Below, piece by piece: positions 48,918 to 62,052 of a stretch of DNA of 64,000 nt. Below the pieces are notes generated by a model. It saw only the letters and a program-made list of their open reading frames with translations. It did no database searches and had not been told where the DNA came from. A program made the position numbers and the translations under genes. This DNA comes from Ceratothoa steindachneri. Lineage: Eukaryota; Arthropoda; Malacostraca; Isopoda; Cymothoidae. The stretch's first letter is position 1; every line of letters starts with the position of its first letter. The DNA is taken from NCBI GenBank assembly GCA_963969495.1, contig OZ018321.1, positions 124,944,521 to 125,008,520 on the forward strand, given 5' to 3'.

Positions 48918-50837
48918 TTGTATTTAAAAGGTCAATTGTCGGGAAATGCACGGAAATTAATAGAAGGTTTGCCGAGTGAAGAGAACCGTTGGGACTGTGC
49001 AAAGGATATACTTATAATCAATTATCATAATAAAAAACGTATAGTAGAAGAACTTTGTAATAAAATAGTAGACCTAAAAGCTGCCTCTTTTAACTTAACG
49101 TCTTTGAGTGAGTTAAGAGCCAACTTGGAAATCATAATAGCCAGGTTACAAAATACTAAATGTGATGTTGACGGTGGCGGACCAATGATAGTAGCGGTGA
49201 TAAAAAGAAAATTACCATTTAAAGCTATAGAATATATCCAAAACCGAATGGATGAAGATTATCTAGAAATATCACAATTAAGAGACGGGTTGGGAAAGCT
49301 AGTAAATCATTTAGGTTCCTATAAAATGACCGCAATGGATGCTAAGTTGCCGTCTGCTACACGAGTAGCTAATAAATGGAGTAGGCCAGAAGCAAAGGTA
49401 TACGAAGTCCATGAGGAAAAACCTCTCATAAGTACAGATACTAAAGAAAGTTCCCCCTCCAAAACCAAACCCGTGAATAATTATAGGTGTGTTTTTTGTC
49501 AAGGGCAACACATATCTAATAAGTGTACTGTGTATAAAACTTATGATAATCGCATAGATAGAATAAATGAATTAAAATTGTATAAGAGATGTAGCGGTAA
49601 ACACCCTACAGAAAACTGCCGAATAAAACTCAATAAGTGTTTAAAGTGTAAAAAAGCGTTTCATCATTTATATTTTTGTGACGAGTTGCCAATCATTGAA
49701 CAGAGAGTCTGTGCAGTGCAGTCCCCAAGTCGTAAAATTTCGACCCCGTTGCGAGTGGGAAAATGCTTCATGAAAGCTAAGCGGCGAAAATATGCAGTTA
49801 AAGTACTGTATGACCAGGGTTTACAGCGTACCTTTATCAGTGCACATCTTGTAGCAAAATCTCGTAGCGAAATGGACAGTCAAAAGTATGGTAAAGTGAG
49901 ATTCACTATTAAAAATGGGAATAAATTTGTAAGGTTGCAAGCGCTAGTGTTGGATAGATTACCCCGAAACATCAAGATTGATGGGTTTAATAATTGTTTA
50001 AAACACCTAGTTAAGGGTGGAGTAAGGATAACTGATCCATATTTGAGAGATTTGATAACGGATGTGGATTTATTGGTAGGAACGGATCAGTATAATAAAT
50101 TGGTAGAGGGTATGGTTAAACTGAAAGGTATGACTTTCCTAAAAACAAAGGGAGGCTTAGTATTGTATGGAAACATCCCTAATAAATACGTGCCCGTTAC
50201 TGAGGAAGCACAGGTAGCTTTAGTGACCAATATAGGTGTACTACCGTCCAATAATTGTCCTGATCTGTCAAATTTGTGGAAGTTGGATACAATAGGAGTT
50301 CAACCTGAAACAATTAGTTATGAAGAACAGGCAGTGATAGATCAATACAAAAATACAGTACAATTCAAAGACGGAAAGTATTGGGTTAAACTGCCCTGGA
50401 AACCCGACCACCAAAACCTACCAAACAATTACAAATTAGCTGAAAACAGGCTAAAAGCAAGTTTGAAAAAACTGAGGTCAAACGCTCACATTATCAAAAA
50501 ATATGATAATATTATTAAAGAGCAGGTAGAGAAAGGATTTATAGAAAAGGTGACTAGTGCTGAAGTAACTAGAGACACGCATTACTTACCCCACCTACCC
50601 GTAATAAGGGAGAGTAAAACTACTCCATTAAGAGTAGTATTCGACTGTAGTGCGAAACTAAAAAATGGTACTAGTCTAAACGATTGTCTATACACTGTAC
50701 CCACTATAACTGATAAACTAATGGACGTTCTGATTAGATTCCGGACAAATAAATATGCTTATACAGCAGATATAAGTAAGGCTTTCCTTAGAATAGGATT
50801 GCAGGAAGAGGATCGTAATTTTACGAGATTCCTTTAG
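48918..50837 (+). pseudogene. BEL/Pao gag C-terminus, protease and RT N-terminus
   Basis: 639 codons stay open in frame 3. Residues 1-140 complete the DUF1759-like gag domain (YLKGQLSGNARKLIEGLP, SLSELRANLEIIIARL). Residues about 188-256 hold Cys/His clusters (CVFCQGQHISNKC and CLKCKKAFHHLYFC) like the BEL zinc knuckles. At about 296, VLYDQGLQRTFIS takes the place of the A17 protease DSG/DTG site: the Asp is kept, but Gln stands where Ser or Thr is usual. At about 375, DLLVGTDQYNKLVEG matches the protease C-terminal motif. From about 540 the RT begins: HYLPHLPVIRE, RVVFDCSAK, YTADISKAFLRIGL (first catalytic Asp). The frame ends at a TAG where Trp is expected (RFLW). Confidence 0.85.
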
Positions 50838-51796
50838 CCGGGTGACCTTTTAGAAAGAGATGGCCCAATGGATACTTATAGATTTAAATCAGTATTGTTC
50901 GGAGCTACTAGTTCACCATTCCTACTACAAATGACATTGAGTCATCATTTGAATATCAAGCGAAAAATAGTAATATAGCTGAGCACATAAAGTCGGCGCT
51001 GTATTGCGACAATCTGTTAGGAACGGAGGAAGATGAAAGGTCATTAATTAAATTGTATACTATTACTAACGAGTTGTGGAAGGAGCTAATATGCCGTTAC
51101 AAGGATGGACAACTAACTCGACACAGTTAAACAATATAATAGGCAATGATAGGGATGGAAATGAAAAAATATTAGGAATAAATTGGAATTATAATAAGGA
51201 TACTATTTCAGTAAATAGCGTTAAAGTATTCGATCCCTCGGGGTTGGTTTCCCCCGTTAATTACTCCCATGAAACTGCTAGTCCAGGAAACTTTGAGTAG
51301 GAAGTTGGAGTGGGATGAAGATCTTCCCATGAAAATTATAAATAAATGGGAGGAACTGAGCTTAGAAGCGAAGTAGTTGGATACTCTCGAATATCCAAGG
51401 GCGGTATTGCACAGTGGAGAACCGTATGACCTTCACATATTTTGTGATGCTTCGCAAAAAGCATACGGAGCCGTAACGAATGCTACAAAGTATAGATCCA
51501 ATCCCATGTTAATAATATCTAAATCCCGCATCTCACCTATGAAATGAAAGACCATACAACAATTACCATTAACGGCCATGTATGTTGCGGTGAAATTAGG
51601 TAAATACTTAAAAGGAGTATTGAAAGATGTTAAGATAGAAAGTAGTTATATTTGGTCGGATAGCGAAGTGTCTTTGCAGTGGGTAAGAAATAAAAATTGT
51701 AAGATAGTTTATGTACAAAATAGGGTAGTAGATATGGGTCGTACAGATCCACAATGTTTATAAAAATATCTACCTACGGAGAGTAACCCAGCCGAC
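50838..51796 (+). pseudogene. BEL/Pao RT C-terminus and RNase H, shifted frames
   Basis: The RT resumes after the TAG with YRFKSVLFGATSSPFLLQ in the same frame. A frameshift near 50940 leads to SALYCDNLLGTEED; the catalytic box reads YCDN, so the second Asp of the usual YVDD is Asn. Another shift near 51070 leads to MPLQGWTTNS and VKVFDPSGLVSPV. RNase H shows HIFCDASQKAYGAV (about 51435) and YIWSDSEVSLQWVR (about 51645), with a TGA and a TAA between and after. At least three frame changes lie in this stretch. Confidence 0.75.
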
Positions 51797-53588
51797 ATGC
51801 TGACGCGAGAGGTGAAGTTTACCAAATTTAAAGACTCAAGATTATGGCTTAGAGTACCGAAGTGGCTAAATAATAAAGATAGATGGCCTCACCAAAAGTA
51901 TGAGCCAGATGTTGATTCAGCGAAATCATTGTTAGCCGTGAAGTCCGAGCCGATACAATATATTCTTGATCCTAACATAATCGGTAGTTGGAATAAATTG
52001 ATGAGGATAACTAAACTAGTTTTTAAGTTTATTAACCAAACCAGTGGCGATAGGTTTAAATTTAATCCACATCAGTATTGGTTGGAAAATTTGCAAAAAT
52101 GTTTATTTGAGGACATTTGGGATTATTTTAAAAGTCCCAAACTAAGTAAACCCCCTCATCTAGTTAAAGAGTTTAATTTATTCCAAAATGAAGGTGTAAT
52201 GCGATGTAGGGGTAGAATCAGTAATACCGACTTGCCATACCATACAAGATTCCCTATTCTTCTTCCCTCCAAACATCATATAACAGATTTACTCATTAAT
52301 AACGCACACGAACAGAATATGCATGCAGGAGTTCAGGAAACTCTATGTAAATTAAGAAAAAAATTTGGGATCTCTAAAGGCAGACAAAGGGTCAAAAATG
52401 TAATAAGTAAATGTTTTTTGTGTAGAAGGCTGGATGGAGTATCCTATCCTTTTCCTAAATCTCCTCCATTACCGAAAGAACGAGTGAAGGATATAAAACC
52501 CTTCGAGATAGTTGGAGTAGACTATACGGGCGCTATCACCGTAAAAAATGAGGGAGGGAAAGACGGTAATAAAGAATCCTTGAAAGTTTATATAGTTCTT
52601 TTCACTTGTGCAGCCACTAGAGCAATTCATTTGGACTTAGCCATGGACATGACGGCAGAAACATTTTTAAATATATATGAAGGTTTGTGGCTAGAAGATC
52701 CTGTTCAAAAATTATTCTTAGTGATAATGCCACAAATTTTAAGATGGGGGCAGATCTGCTCAGTATAATATTGGAGGATAGTGCTGTACAGAAAGAACTA
52801 GAGGAAAGACAATGCGAATGGAAATTTATTCCCCCAAGAGCGCCCTGGTTTGGAGGATTCTATGAGAGGTTAATTGGTGTAGTAAAGGAATGTTTCTTAA
52901 AGTGTTATATGAAAAATCCATTAATATGGATGATATTCGTACCTTAATAGTTGAGATAGAATGTAGAGTTAATAACAGACCACTTACTTATACCTATAAT
53001 AACTTAAATGAAACAGAAACTCTTACCCCTTCCCATTTAATATATGGATGGCGCCTTAATTCCCTACCTGCAATAACTACGTCACCTCAAATAGAGGATC
53101 CTACGTTTATGGAAACTGTTCCACTGAGTAGAAGATACTATATGTTATCTAAAATTTTAAAACAATGGTTTGAACAGTGGAAACAGAATTATTTGACCTC
53201 TCTCATAGATCGTGCAAATAACAAAGGTGGGGATGATGGTATAAGTAGTAGTATTGAGAAAGGGGAAGTAGTGTTGATACATTCTGATAAAAACAGAGAA
53301 AACTGGTCGTTGGGTTTAATACAGGAAGTATATAAGGGCCAAGAGGGTGTGGTAAGAACAGCAAAATTAAAAACTAGATTAGGCAGCGTAATACGCACCA
53401 TTAATAAATTGTATCCACTAGAAATTAGGTGTAATGATAAAATAACAAAAAATGAATCGCCTAATACCAAACCTTTAGAATTAAAAAATCTTGATACTGA
53501 ACCCGAAATCTTTAATAGGAAGGGACCAGTAAATACACTGTCTCAAGAATCCAGGAAGGACAAAAAGAAAAGCGAGAAGCCGCCATGA
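51797..53588 (+). pseudogene. BEL/Pao integrase and C-terminus, three frames
   Basis: NPADMLTRE closes RNase H. The integrase zinc finger follows (NNAHEQNMHAGVQETL ... KCFLCRRLDG). The catalytic core has VGVDYTG (Asp, 52520) in frame 2, LSDNATNF (Asp, 52723) and GGFYERLIG (Glu, 52864) in frame 1. The D-to-E spacing is 46 residues, all in frame. Frameshifts lie at about 52690 and 52900. Frame 3 continues with VNNRPLTYTYNN and TPSHLIYGWRL, the conserved BEL C-terminal domain, and with a basic tail ending at 53588. The DDE triad is intact in sequence; the protein is broken by the frameshifts. Confidence 0.85.
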
Positions 53589-53858
53589 AGTCGCACCAAC
53601 AGTGGCAAACCCTGAAAGACCTTGGTGACATCTAACTGTTTCTTGCCCTGGAGAATGAATGGCCTTTAGAATAATTCTTCCGTGAGTCTGCAAATCGTAA
53701 AAGGCGAGGAAATGACAGGGAAGAGGGGTTAATCAAATATGGGGTTAATAATGTTAATTGTGTTAATATTTAATGGAAACAAAGATTGGATTAATGAAAA
53801 TTAGAGACGCTTTATTAATTTATTGCAATAATTTTTATTCTTCTCTTCGGCCGCAGGA
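53589..53858. other. 3' untranslated region of the BEL/Pao element
   Basis: Non-coding stretch between pol and the 3' LTR. I see no clear polypurine tract directly before the LTR; a purine-rich run (ACAGGGAAGAGGGG) lies about 130 bases upstream of it. Confidence 0.5.
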
Positions 53859-54557
53859 TGTCGTAAATATTTTTTACTCCCGGAAACGAAAGTGGAAATT
53901 GTACATAGATATTCATTTTAATTTAGTTTCCTTGTTATATTAAAGTAAGTTTGGAGTAGTAGTAATATTGACTTGGGTTAATTAACTTTTAATTGGTGGT
54001 CGTCGTTGCGTTTTGTAAAAGTGTATTGTTTCGAGTTGCTACCTAGCGCGGCTCCTGGTGTACCGAGAAGCAGTTAGCCTCTCTTCTACTAAGACTCAGT
54101 GTCGAGACGTAAATACAGACCCTGTTAAATATCTACTAAAGATTCCGCAGGTTATTAAGTTTTGGTTCATATGGCGTGCAAAGACGTATGATAATAAATT
54201 AGCAATTTTGATTAAGTTTCATAAATATTAATGGATAAATAAGTCATTATCTCGCTCCAAGATCAAGATTAATCACCATTTCACAGGCTAAGTATATATT
54301 TAGCTGTCATTTATTAATAATAGCTACCTATTAGGATCATTTAGGCATATTATACTTAGACACTGTGAATAGGATATTTAATAACCTCCTTATATTAGAG
54401 CAAGTAAGTTGAGATTTATTCTTTTACTAAGTTTATATTACAGCCATTATTTTTCATTTAAAATCAAATTTAATTATTCTTCTCCCAATTTCTTGTTCAA
54501 ATTGTTCTCAGTGACCAATTTCAAAATTCTTAAAAATTAAACAGGAAAGTCGCGATA
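53859..54557 (+). repeat. 3' LTR of the BEL/Pao element
   Basis: The same 699 bases as the 5' LTR with about 28 substitutions, mostly single and spread over the whole length. It ends CGCGATA, followed by the target duplicate TCTTA. Confidence 0.9.
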
Positions 54558-54562
54558 TCTTA

Positions 54563-57500
54563 TATTTGATATAAACCAAATGATTGTTTCCTAAAAATGT
54601 ATCCGCTGCATGCTACATAGTTAAACTAAAGGATGGGATAACATTGCTTTTATTTTGGAAACTGTTTTGGTAAATAAATGTATTTCTTAATATCCTCAGG
54701 GGCCTTGATGATTCCAGTTTGCCCTCATATGACACTTTGAAAACAGCTACAATATATCAAAGGCAGAGTGGAATGTTATAACTTTAACGAATGAACAACA
54801 ATTGATAACCCATTGGATCAATTGTGAGATAAATTATAACTAAATATTGATATGCAGCGTGGAATATAAGGATTTTATGTGTTGCCATATTACAAGAGCT
54901 TCTGTTTTTGTACAGAAATAATCGTTCTATATGATAGATACCTTAAGTTTGTTTGTCACTTTATTTCCATTCCGAGGATTTACTCTGCATTATTGGCATT
55001 TTTTATATAAATTCCTTCGTAGAAAGAGAGGAAAATGCTCAGTTTCCAGAGATGTCTGTGCTTCTGGTAGTTACGGCCACGACTGGTCTTTTTTTCTGAG
55101 ATCATCATTGATTTAATTATGTAGATGTGCATGAAATCGTCCAGAGTAAAGGGAAAATAAGTAGCTACTCCAAATGTCCCGGTACCTTGAAAGTTAGTGA
55201 GTGGGAAGAACACCCGTTTTAGATAGTTAAAAAGAATATTCCTAAAAGTCGAGTGGACAACGTGTTTATCTCAGTAAGGTGTAAGAATTTTTTCCATCAA
55301 AGGACGATGCGTCTTGCAAGTTTCCTAAATTTGAACACCAAAGAAGAATACCTGAAGCTGTCGGTGTTGTGGTGGGGTAGACCTAAGGAAACAGTCGCGG
55401 CGAGATGCCATGACACAAAACATTAAGGTTCCCTCGGTCATCTCCCAAATTCAGTGAGAGGAAAGCCGAAGAAGTGAACCGAATCCTGCCACGTAGTCAC
55501 TGTGAGAAATATCAAAACGCTTTTCTGTTCGCTCAGTTCTGGTGGACTCTTTTAGACCCTGATTAGCGCGCTCTTTTTCTGAAATCCCTCCATGACAGGA
55601 ACGAAGCAGAAAAACATTATCGACGCCTCTTCATCATCGCCAAAGGAAGACCAGTTTAGTGGATTACATCCAACTTTAGCAGTTTAAGTTCGTTTGCGTA
55701 TTTATAACGCTCCCGTCCATAGTCGAGCTCCAAAGGAATAAAGAAACAGTAGAAGAGTAAAGCGTTATCCTTATCAGTACTAAATATGATGAACGTCTAG
55801 AATGAAGAAATCAAATGGCGCTGATATAAGAGAATTCAAGAAAGAAAATATAGGCCTAGCCTGAGAGGCTTTGTCTGAAATCATGACCAATTAAAGGGTT
55901 AGAATCTGTCATATCAGAACACGTCCTGTTTAGAAACAAATCCGACTCAAGATGAAACCACGTATGGTCTGCTTTGGTGTAGTGAGAGATGAGAATTTCA
56001 ATGCGTGTTGAAGTCAATGCTCTAGAATTAACATCTGCCCGTAACAAAAGATATCTAAAAAACGTCAACGAAAAGCGTAGAGAAAAAATCTTCAAAAGCT
56101 CGCAGATGATGCTGTTAAGTTTCAATACAAAAAAAGTAGCATTGAAGAGACTTCAATTTGGAAGCACTGATTTCTCTCTTGTTGGAGCAGAGAGGTCTCC
56201 CCCTACCTGTACGCGGAATCGAGGATTTTGCAGAAACTTCGTTATGAACATTGGATGCACTTCCCTCCTTCACATCTTTTAGATAGTTCTCCTAATACCG
56301 TATCACAATGTGGTATCTTATGCTTTCTCCAGATTGGAAAACTTCGTGGTGATATATGGTCTACTAAGGAAGGCATCGCAGACAGCATTTTCCAGGCGCG
56401 AAGAGCATTTGACGTCGAATGAAACTTGGGGAAAACTCCCAGCAATCAACTTTGTCGTTGGTTTATGAGGTAAATCTAACAAAAAAAAAGTTTTCCTCGC
56501 ATATAATTTGCTTTTAACACTTGTGGTTTTGACAATAAAATTAATCTGAGAAGCGCCAATTTTTTGGTTGAACCTTTAGCTAAAAGGTTATAGTGTAAAA
56601 CAGGATTCAAAGGTCCACCATGTGTTTAAATATTTTTTCAAGAAGTGTAAAGGCGAATTTTTACTATATAACTACTAGCCATCTGGCATGCATATTCACG
56701 ATTCAAGCCGGTTCACAATGATATTCGGCATTCGAATGTAGCCGCCAACGTTCGCCATGTCAAGAGAAAAAGAACGTCGTAGCAGTGCTAGCCATTGCGG
56801 TAATCTCTTCACCTTCCACAGACATTGATCACAACTCAATTGTGACTGCACATAACGAGGATCCGAAATTCGTTGACCCACCTGAGCGCCCAATGGACTC
56901 AAAATTGAAAATGACACATTCGACTAGGTTAATTTGCATATCTACTACAACTTCTTCACGGGCAAAATACGGACGTACAATCACGTAGCCTTCAGGAAAC
57001 GGTGTTTTTGCTGCCCAGCTCGTCTTTCTCATCTTGGATTAAAAACTTCAAAATAGTGCTTGCCTCTAAAATTCATTTGGCCAGAGATTATCAAAGAGTT
57101 GGGTTGCTCTTCTCACACCTACGTAAAATGATAACGCCCATTGGTCTAACAACATACCATCACCAAGGCTTACCTCAATACAGCGGTTCCCCGAGTAGAG
57201 AGCCTCACATCACAACACCATTGCGATCATTATGGTAATCGATAATAATGAATCTTTTCGAACTTAAATTCAAGCCTTTTTTCGGCAAATTCACTGATGT
57301 TGGAAAAAAAGAAGGAAAGCGCCAGTTCCAACTTCGCCACACAATTCGTTCACACGCACAGAGGCACTTGAGTTACTAAAAACACTTTTATTCTAGCTTC
57401 TGGCTGTCACTTGGAGAGAAAGAGAGATCGATGCAAACCTGCTTTGTGGTTGCGCAATTTTTAGCGTATTAGTTCATAGGCTAAGAAGAAAAGAAAGATA

Positions 57501-59460
57501 TACCTGATTCGACAGTCGCTTTCCCATTTACTTGGTGTACAAAACCTCTGTCACTTCTAATTGGTACTCTATCCTACTGATGAGCAACCCATCTCTAAGA
57601 TATCTCTAATTGTCGGAAAAATTTCCACACGCAATTTACTTACAACTTTCCTGAACTGAAAGAAAAATTAATTCCTTCTGCACATTATCAGTAACTTTAA
57701 CTTATGGTGAAAAGCAAAGGTCACAAATCCCTCTAATTATTGTTCTCACAGTGGCAAAGGTGAAGTGATAAATTCTGTGCAATAATACTAAATTAATTCT
57801 CATTAGTAATTTCCGTCGAACCGAATAATTCGCTTTTTATATTTCTATATTCTACCGTAAATTCAATTAATATTATTAACTTAGTTATTTATTGTGTATA
57901 TAACAGAGCATAAAATCCAATATTTTTTATTTCAATCCTCCATGAATAAACAGTATAATGTCAATGTCTTCCAAATTCACTATTAATTGTCAATACCTTT
58001 CGTGATTCGGAAGGAAATCGAATCGAATGCAATTACGTTCTATATATTTACTTTAGTGAAGGAAAGTCACAGTGGTGCCAACAAAATTGTAGTACCAAAC
58101 ACCATAAAATAACGCATCCAAATTATTTATGCTTATTTTATATTTCTTTTTAATAATTTACATACGCTAGATAATAATAAAACATTCCTTGACTTATAGG
58201 TTTGTAAAAATTTACTTTGTCTATACAGAGGATATTGTTACTGTAAATGACAATAGTTAAGGCAAACTATTATGCCCTATAGCTTTTCCTGGTGTTATCA
58301 CGATTTAACATTTTCGCTTTATACTCCAATATTACTCAGCTTACCTATTTTTAACCTATCTACCTTTATACCCTTAAATTTTAGTGGAATCGTTCACTTT
58401 GCTCATCGCTGGCTGCATTAATGTTTTTGAAAAAGTTAGCCATTTGGCTATGCAAAAAATGCAACTTGATGCTTATGTTACAACCACGGGTTTTGTAGTT
58501 TTAAAACAGTTTCGGGACAGATGCGGTATAATTCTATGTTCGTTTATTTGAAAGAAATTGCTGCATAAGGTATTTGAATGATAACCAGGCATCATTATAT
58601 AGTTCTGACATTGTCCCAATGCAATGTTCAGCATTGATGAACTGCCGAATATCTGGAGAATCAAACACACCTGCCTTAATATTTCACTTGACAGAACAAA
58701 AAAGGTCAAAAGTATGTAGGTACTTAAAACAGTTGGTAATAATTTAACGAATTACTTCATAAGACCCATTTGATGTGCAGAGGTGGGAATATAATTTTAT
58801 TTATCTCAACAGGTAGCTCATATAGGTAGAATGTTGTGAGCACTAGGTTTAGGGATAGAGGTTGAAGGCAAGTTCTTCTGCACCCACTTTCTCCCTAAAA
58901 TAGGGATATTTGGTGTACACGCGTTGCCGACAAAGGAGGAAGCATACCTGTTTGAGGTCTTCACAAAGGATCCAATTGTTTTTGTGATATTGCAACAACT
59001 CAATAACACTCTTTATATCTCAACTCTTGTTTACGAAGACCGACTGAATGCTCACCCGTGAATAGAACATATAAATTGCAATTGTAGAGGAATACACACT
59101 TTAAGCTCTACTTTGAGCTATCGTCGAACAGCCGTGATTTGATTGAGTTGTTAAATGGAAAACCCAATTTCTCCAGTAAACTATGTATTTATGCTAATTC
59201 AAGAGTGCTGGAGAATTGCACTTTCTCTTGATCAAAAGTAAGATACCTTTACTCCCTTATCAACACAGTATTTTTCATTCATTGTTGATGCTAGGAGTTC
59301 TGAAACTTTTTAACTCATGCTGGTCAAATCCCTTGTGACCTGAGCGATCTTTACTTACAAAATCTACATCATTGGTTTTACTGATTTCTGCATCACAATC
59401 CAGGTATTCAAGAGATGGCAGTTGAACGTAAAATAGCACTAATATATCAACTCAATGAAC
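54563..59460. other. Spacer without recognised genes
   Basis: Two stretches are richer in G and C than their surroundings (about 55290-55740 and 56700-57240). They hold open frames on both strands, for example 56829-57032 on the minus strand. No motif was recognised and I cannot tell eroded elements from host exons. The remainder is AT-rich. Confidence 0.35.
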
Positions 59461-60130
59461 CAATGTGAGTGGAGCTGATTGTAAAAGAACAACCTCTGAT
59501 CCCCCTACCTCCACCAATTTATCGGAGACCACGTCCCATTGGTATAGCGCCATGCGCCATAGACGACGTCATTTCCTGCTCGAACATTCTAGAATTCTCT
59601 ACTCCTGAGCACGTGGGAAAATATTTCCCTACTTTGCAACTCTTCCCAAGCCTCCTCACCACCCCACCCCCGGTGACGAGGCACGAAAGAGTCGCTAGGT
59701 CTCGCCCCTTGCTACTAAATGATGGATCGATTCTGCCTCCGGATTAAGAAGTCTGAAGCTTGTAACTCTTTTTTCCAAACTCCACCTTCCCCTTTAGAAT
59801 CGTGCATACAAATACTCGGGCTATCCTGTAGTTCGAAGAGTCCAGCCCGCACCTCAATGCCGTCATTATCGTCTCGTCCCATGAGCGTTCGTCAGACAGC
59901 AAGCCTTTTCCAGCCGTGATTCTACCCAAGTCAATTGTTAGCATCTGTGAACGGCAAGCCCTCGTTTGATCGAGCCGAAGAAATTCTCCATCGATTACCT
60001 TTGAGGAAAAGAAGAGTCTTCTTGCCACTTCGGATTGTTCCCCACTCACCTCAGTGCAATAAGGGCCTTCCTCGAAGTCACCGACCCAACAGACTGAAAC
60101 ACACTCCATTATTAGTATTGTGAAGTTCCC
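59461..60130. other. GC-richer block with open frames
   Basis: Open frames run on both strands (59469-59747 plus, 59744-60109 minus) without recognisable domains. The plus-strand words TACAAATACTCGGGC at about 59809 resemble a TATA region. In composition and layout it is like the block at 21181-22140, but I could not align the two by eye. Confidence 0.25.
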
Positions 60131-61949
60131 CCTTTGACCTAAGTCTAGTTACATTAATCAATTAATTCCATTTGAGAATCCCTTCTCATAATAATTATCA
60201 AGAGACTTTCAATTTAAATAATTCCCTTTTGTCTATTATCATTCTTATTTATATTTTTGTTGTTTTAACTTTAACTAAACTTGAACGTTACTCTCGGCTT
60301 ATTCAAGTAAATCTTGCCAACCGTTTATGCACTCTGTTTTATTATTAAGAGTTTGAAACCCAACGCCTCAAGTGTGACCTCTTAGTCGGTTGTTAATCCC
60401 TTCGAACTGTTCTTGAACGGTTTGCGTTGCAGTAGGTGATTAAGTCACCCTCCCCCACATAATATAGGAGTAGTGTATGGTATAGAGTGAGTGCCACGAC
60501 ACTAATAGTATACAAGAATACTCGTTTTTACATAGTTTTATCGCTATGTCTTGATTTTTTTCCCTAAACAAAAGTAACGGGCTGTACAAGGATCTTTTGG
60601 CTCTCGCAAAATCATATGTGTAACAAATGCCAACTTACCGCGTTTCCTTGTTCTACACCTGTAAGCTCTTGACACATTGTTTTCATACTTTGTGTAAGGC
60701 TCAAGGCTTTTCTTGATCAACAATTTGACTTTAACTTATGTAAAAAATATGATTGCTGAATAAATGCGTTGATGTTTGCCCTTTGACTGGGTATTATGAA
60801 ACTGCCACATATTTACAAATAACAAAAGCAGTCCGGGCTGTGTAGTCACTTATAACGAGATAGCAGAAACAGAAATTGTCCGAGAGAAAGAAATATGTAT
60901 GAGAATAAAAAAAACTTGAACCGCCACAGCTTAGAAAAATAAACGCGTTACAAATGTCTACTAACCCTTTGTATACAAATTCTTACATATTGTTTGCAGA
61001 ATAGGATAGTAACACCTATATACAGCTGCACACATCCTCTCAACACACTGTCTACTGTGTAACTGAATAGACAAGTTGCAAGCTACTGCCGTTTCTTAAT
61101 GGTGCCTCCTCTACAAGCCGCAGTGAAGGTGGTAATAAAATTTATTAATAAAATAGCTAAGCTAGTTTTTTACTTATAATACTCTTATCATCAAAATGTA
61201 AATATTAAAAGTAATCAGCTGACCATTCATATTACTTACGGACAAACAAGGCCATTGTGCTTATTCAGAAAGTAAGCTGTGAAAAAAATTAATATAAGAA
61301 AAATAACTCTAGTTTTTTTTAAGTCAGCATACCTGTTTTAGTCAAGTGAAAAATATACCTCAACCAAAATATTATAGAAGTAAAACAATGTGAGTCACTT
61401 AACATCCTTGCACGCCATTCTACATGCTCATGTGATTAATGTCGCCAACCCAGGGACAGATTAGAAGGAAGTAAATCTGATGTTAAAAAATAATACAATA
61501 GAGGAGATGTGGTTGCCCGAGAAACCTAATTCGGCGGATATCTTGAGCGTGCGTTATAAGCCCAAGTCTTCCAGCCAAGTATAACAATAGCATGAAGCTG
61601 CTAGCAAACCGGTAACATAGCTTATAAATTCAGTGAAATCCAGAGACCCAAGAATCAGAAAAAGAACGCGAGAGCGAACTGTAGAGACAATGGAGACAGA
61701 GATAGCCCCATTGGAAAGGGGTCGAAAGGAGATTAATCTTTCAGACGAAGCCAAAACCCAAGAAGTATCGAGCGAAGCATCCACGGCCAAAACTACCGAG
61801 GAAGACAGCCAAGAGTGTCGTAGAATAGGGTCAAGTTAACTCTTGACCCTACAGAGAAGTCTTCCAACTTTTTACTGGTAGCAACTTAGTTATTCCCCGT
61901 GAACTGTGTCACATAATAACAGGAGAAGAATTCAAGAAAAAGCAAAGCG
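60131..61949. other. AT-rich spacer, possibly with the start of a LINE
   Basis: No gene recognised up to 61550. A charged open frame at 61633-61839 (KRTRERTVETMETEIAPLE) might be an ORF1 remnant of the LINE that follows; this is a guess from position only. Confidence 0.3.
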
Positions 61950-62052
61950 GGAGAACTAAATTTCTCATCATTAGAGAATAGAGAGAGACTAAAAAGAGAC
62001 CTAACTCGAAAGAAAAAGCACCAAAATAATGGCTTAACTAAGGAAATTAAAA

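Larger units (their letters stand above)
44560..54557 (+). mobile_element. BEL/Pao LTR retrotransposon, complete but broken
   Basis: Two direct 699-bp LTRs enclose gag, protease, reverse transcriptase, RNase H and integrase sequence in the order of BEL/Pao elements. TCTTA occurs on both outer sides (44555-44559 and 54558-54562), a 5-bp target duplicate as expected for this superfamily. Without the nested CR1-like LINE (about 45970-48910) the element would be about 7.06 kb. I count about 28 mismatches and no length difference between the LTRs by eye, roughly 96% identity. That means it inserted long enough ago to collect some 4% divergence. Stops and frameshifts in gag and pol make it non-functional. 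Confidence 0.9.

Noticed and set aside
56829..57032. Host gene exon on the minus strand
   Set aside because: The frame is short and lacks clear splice signals or motifs; kept only as part of an unassigned GC-richer block.
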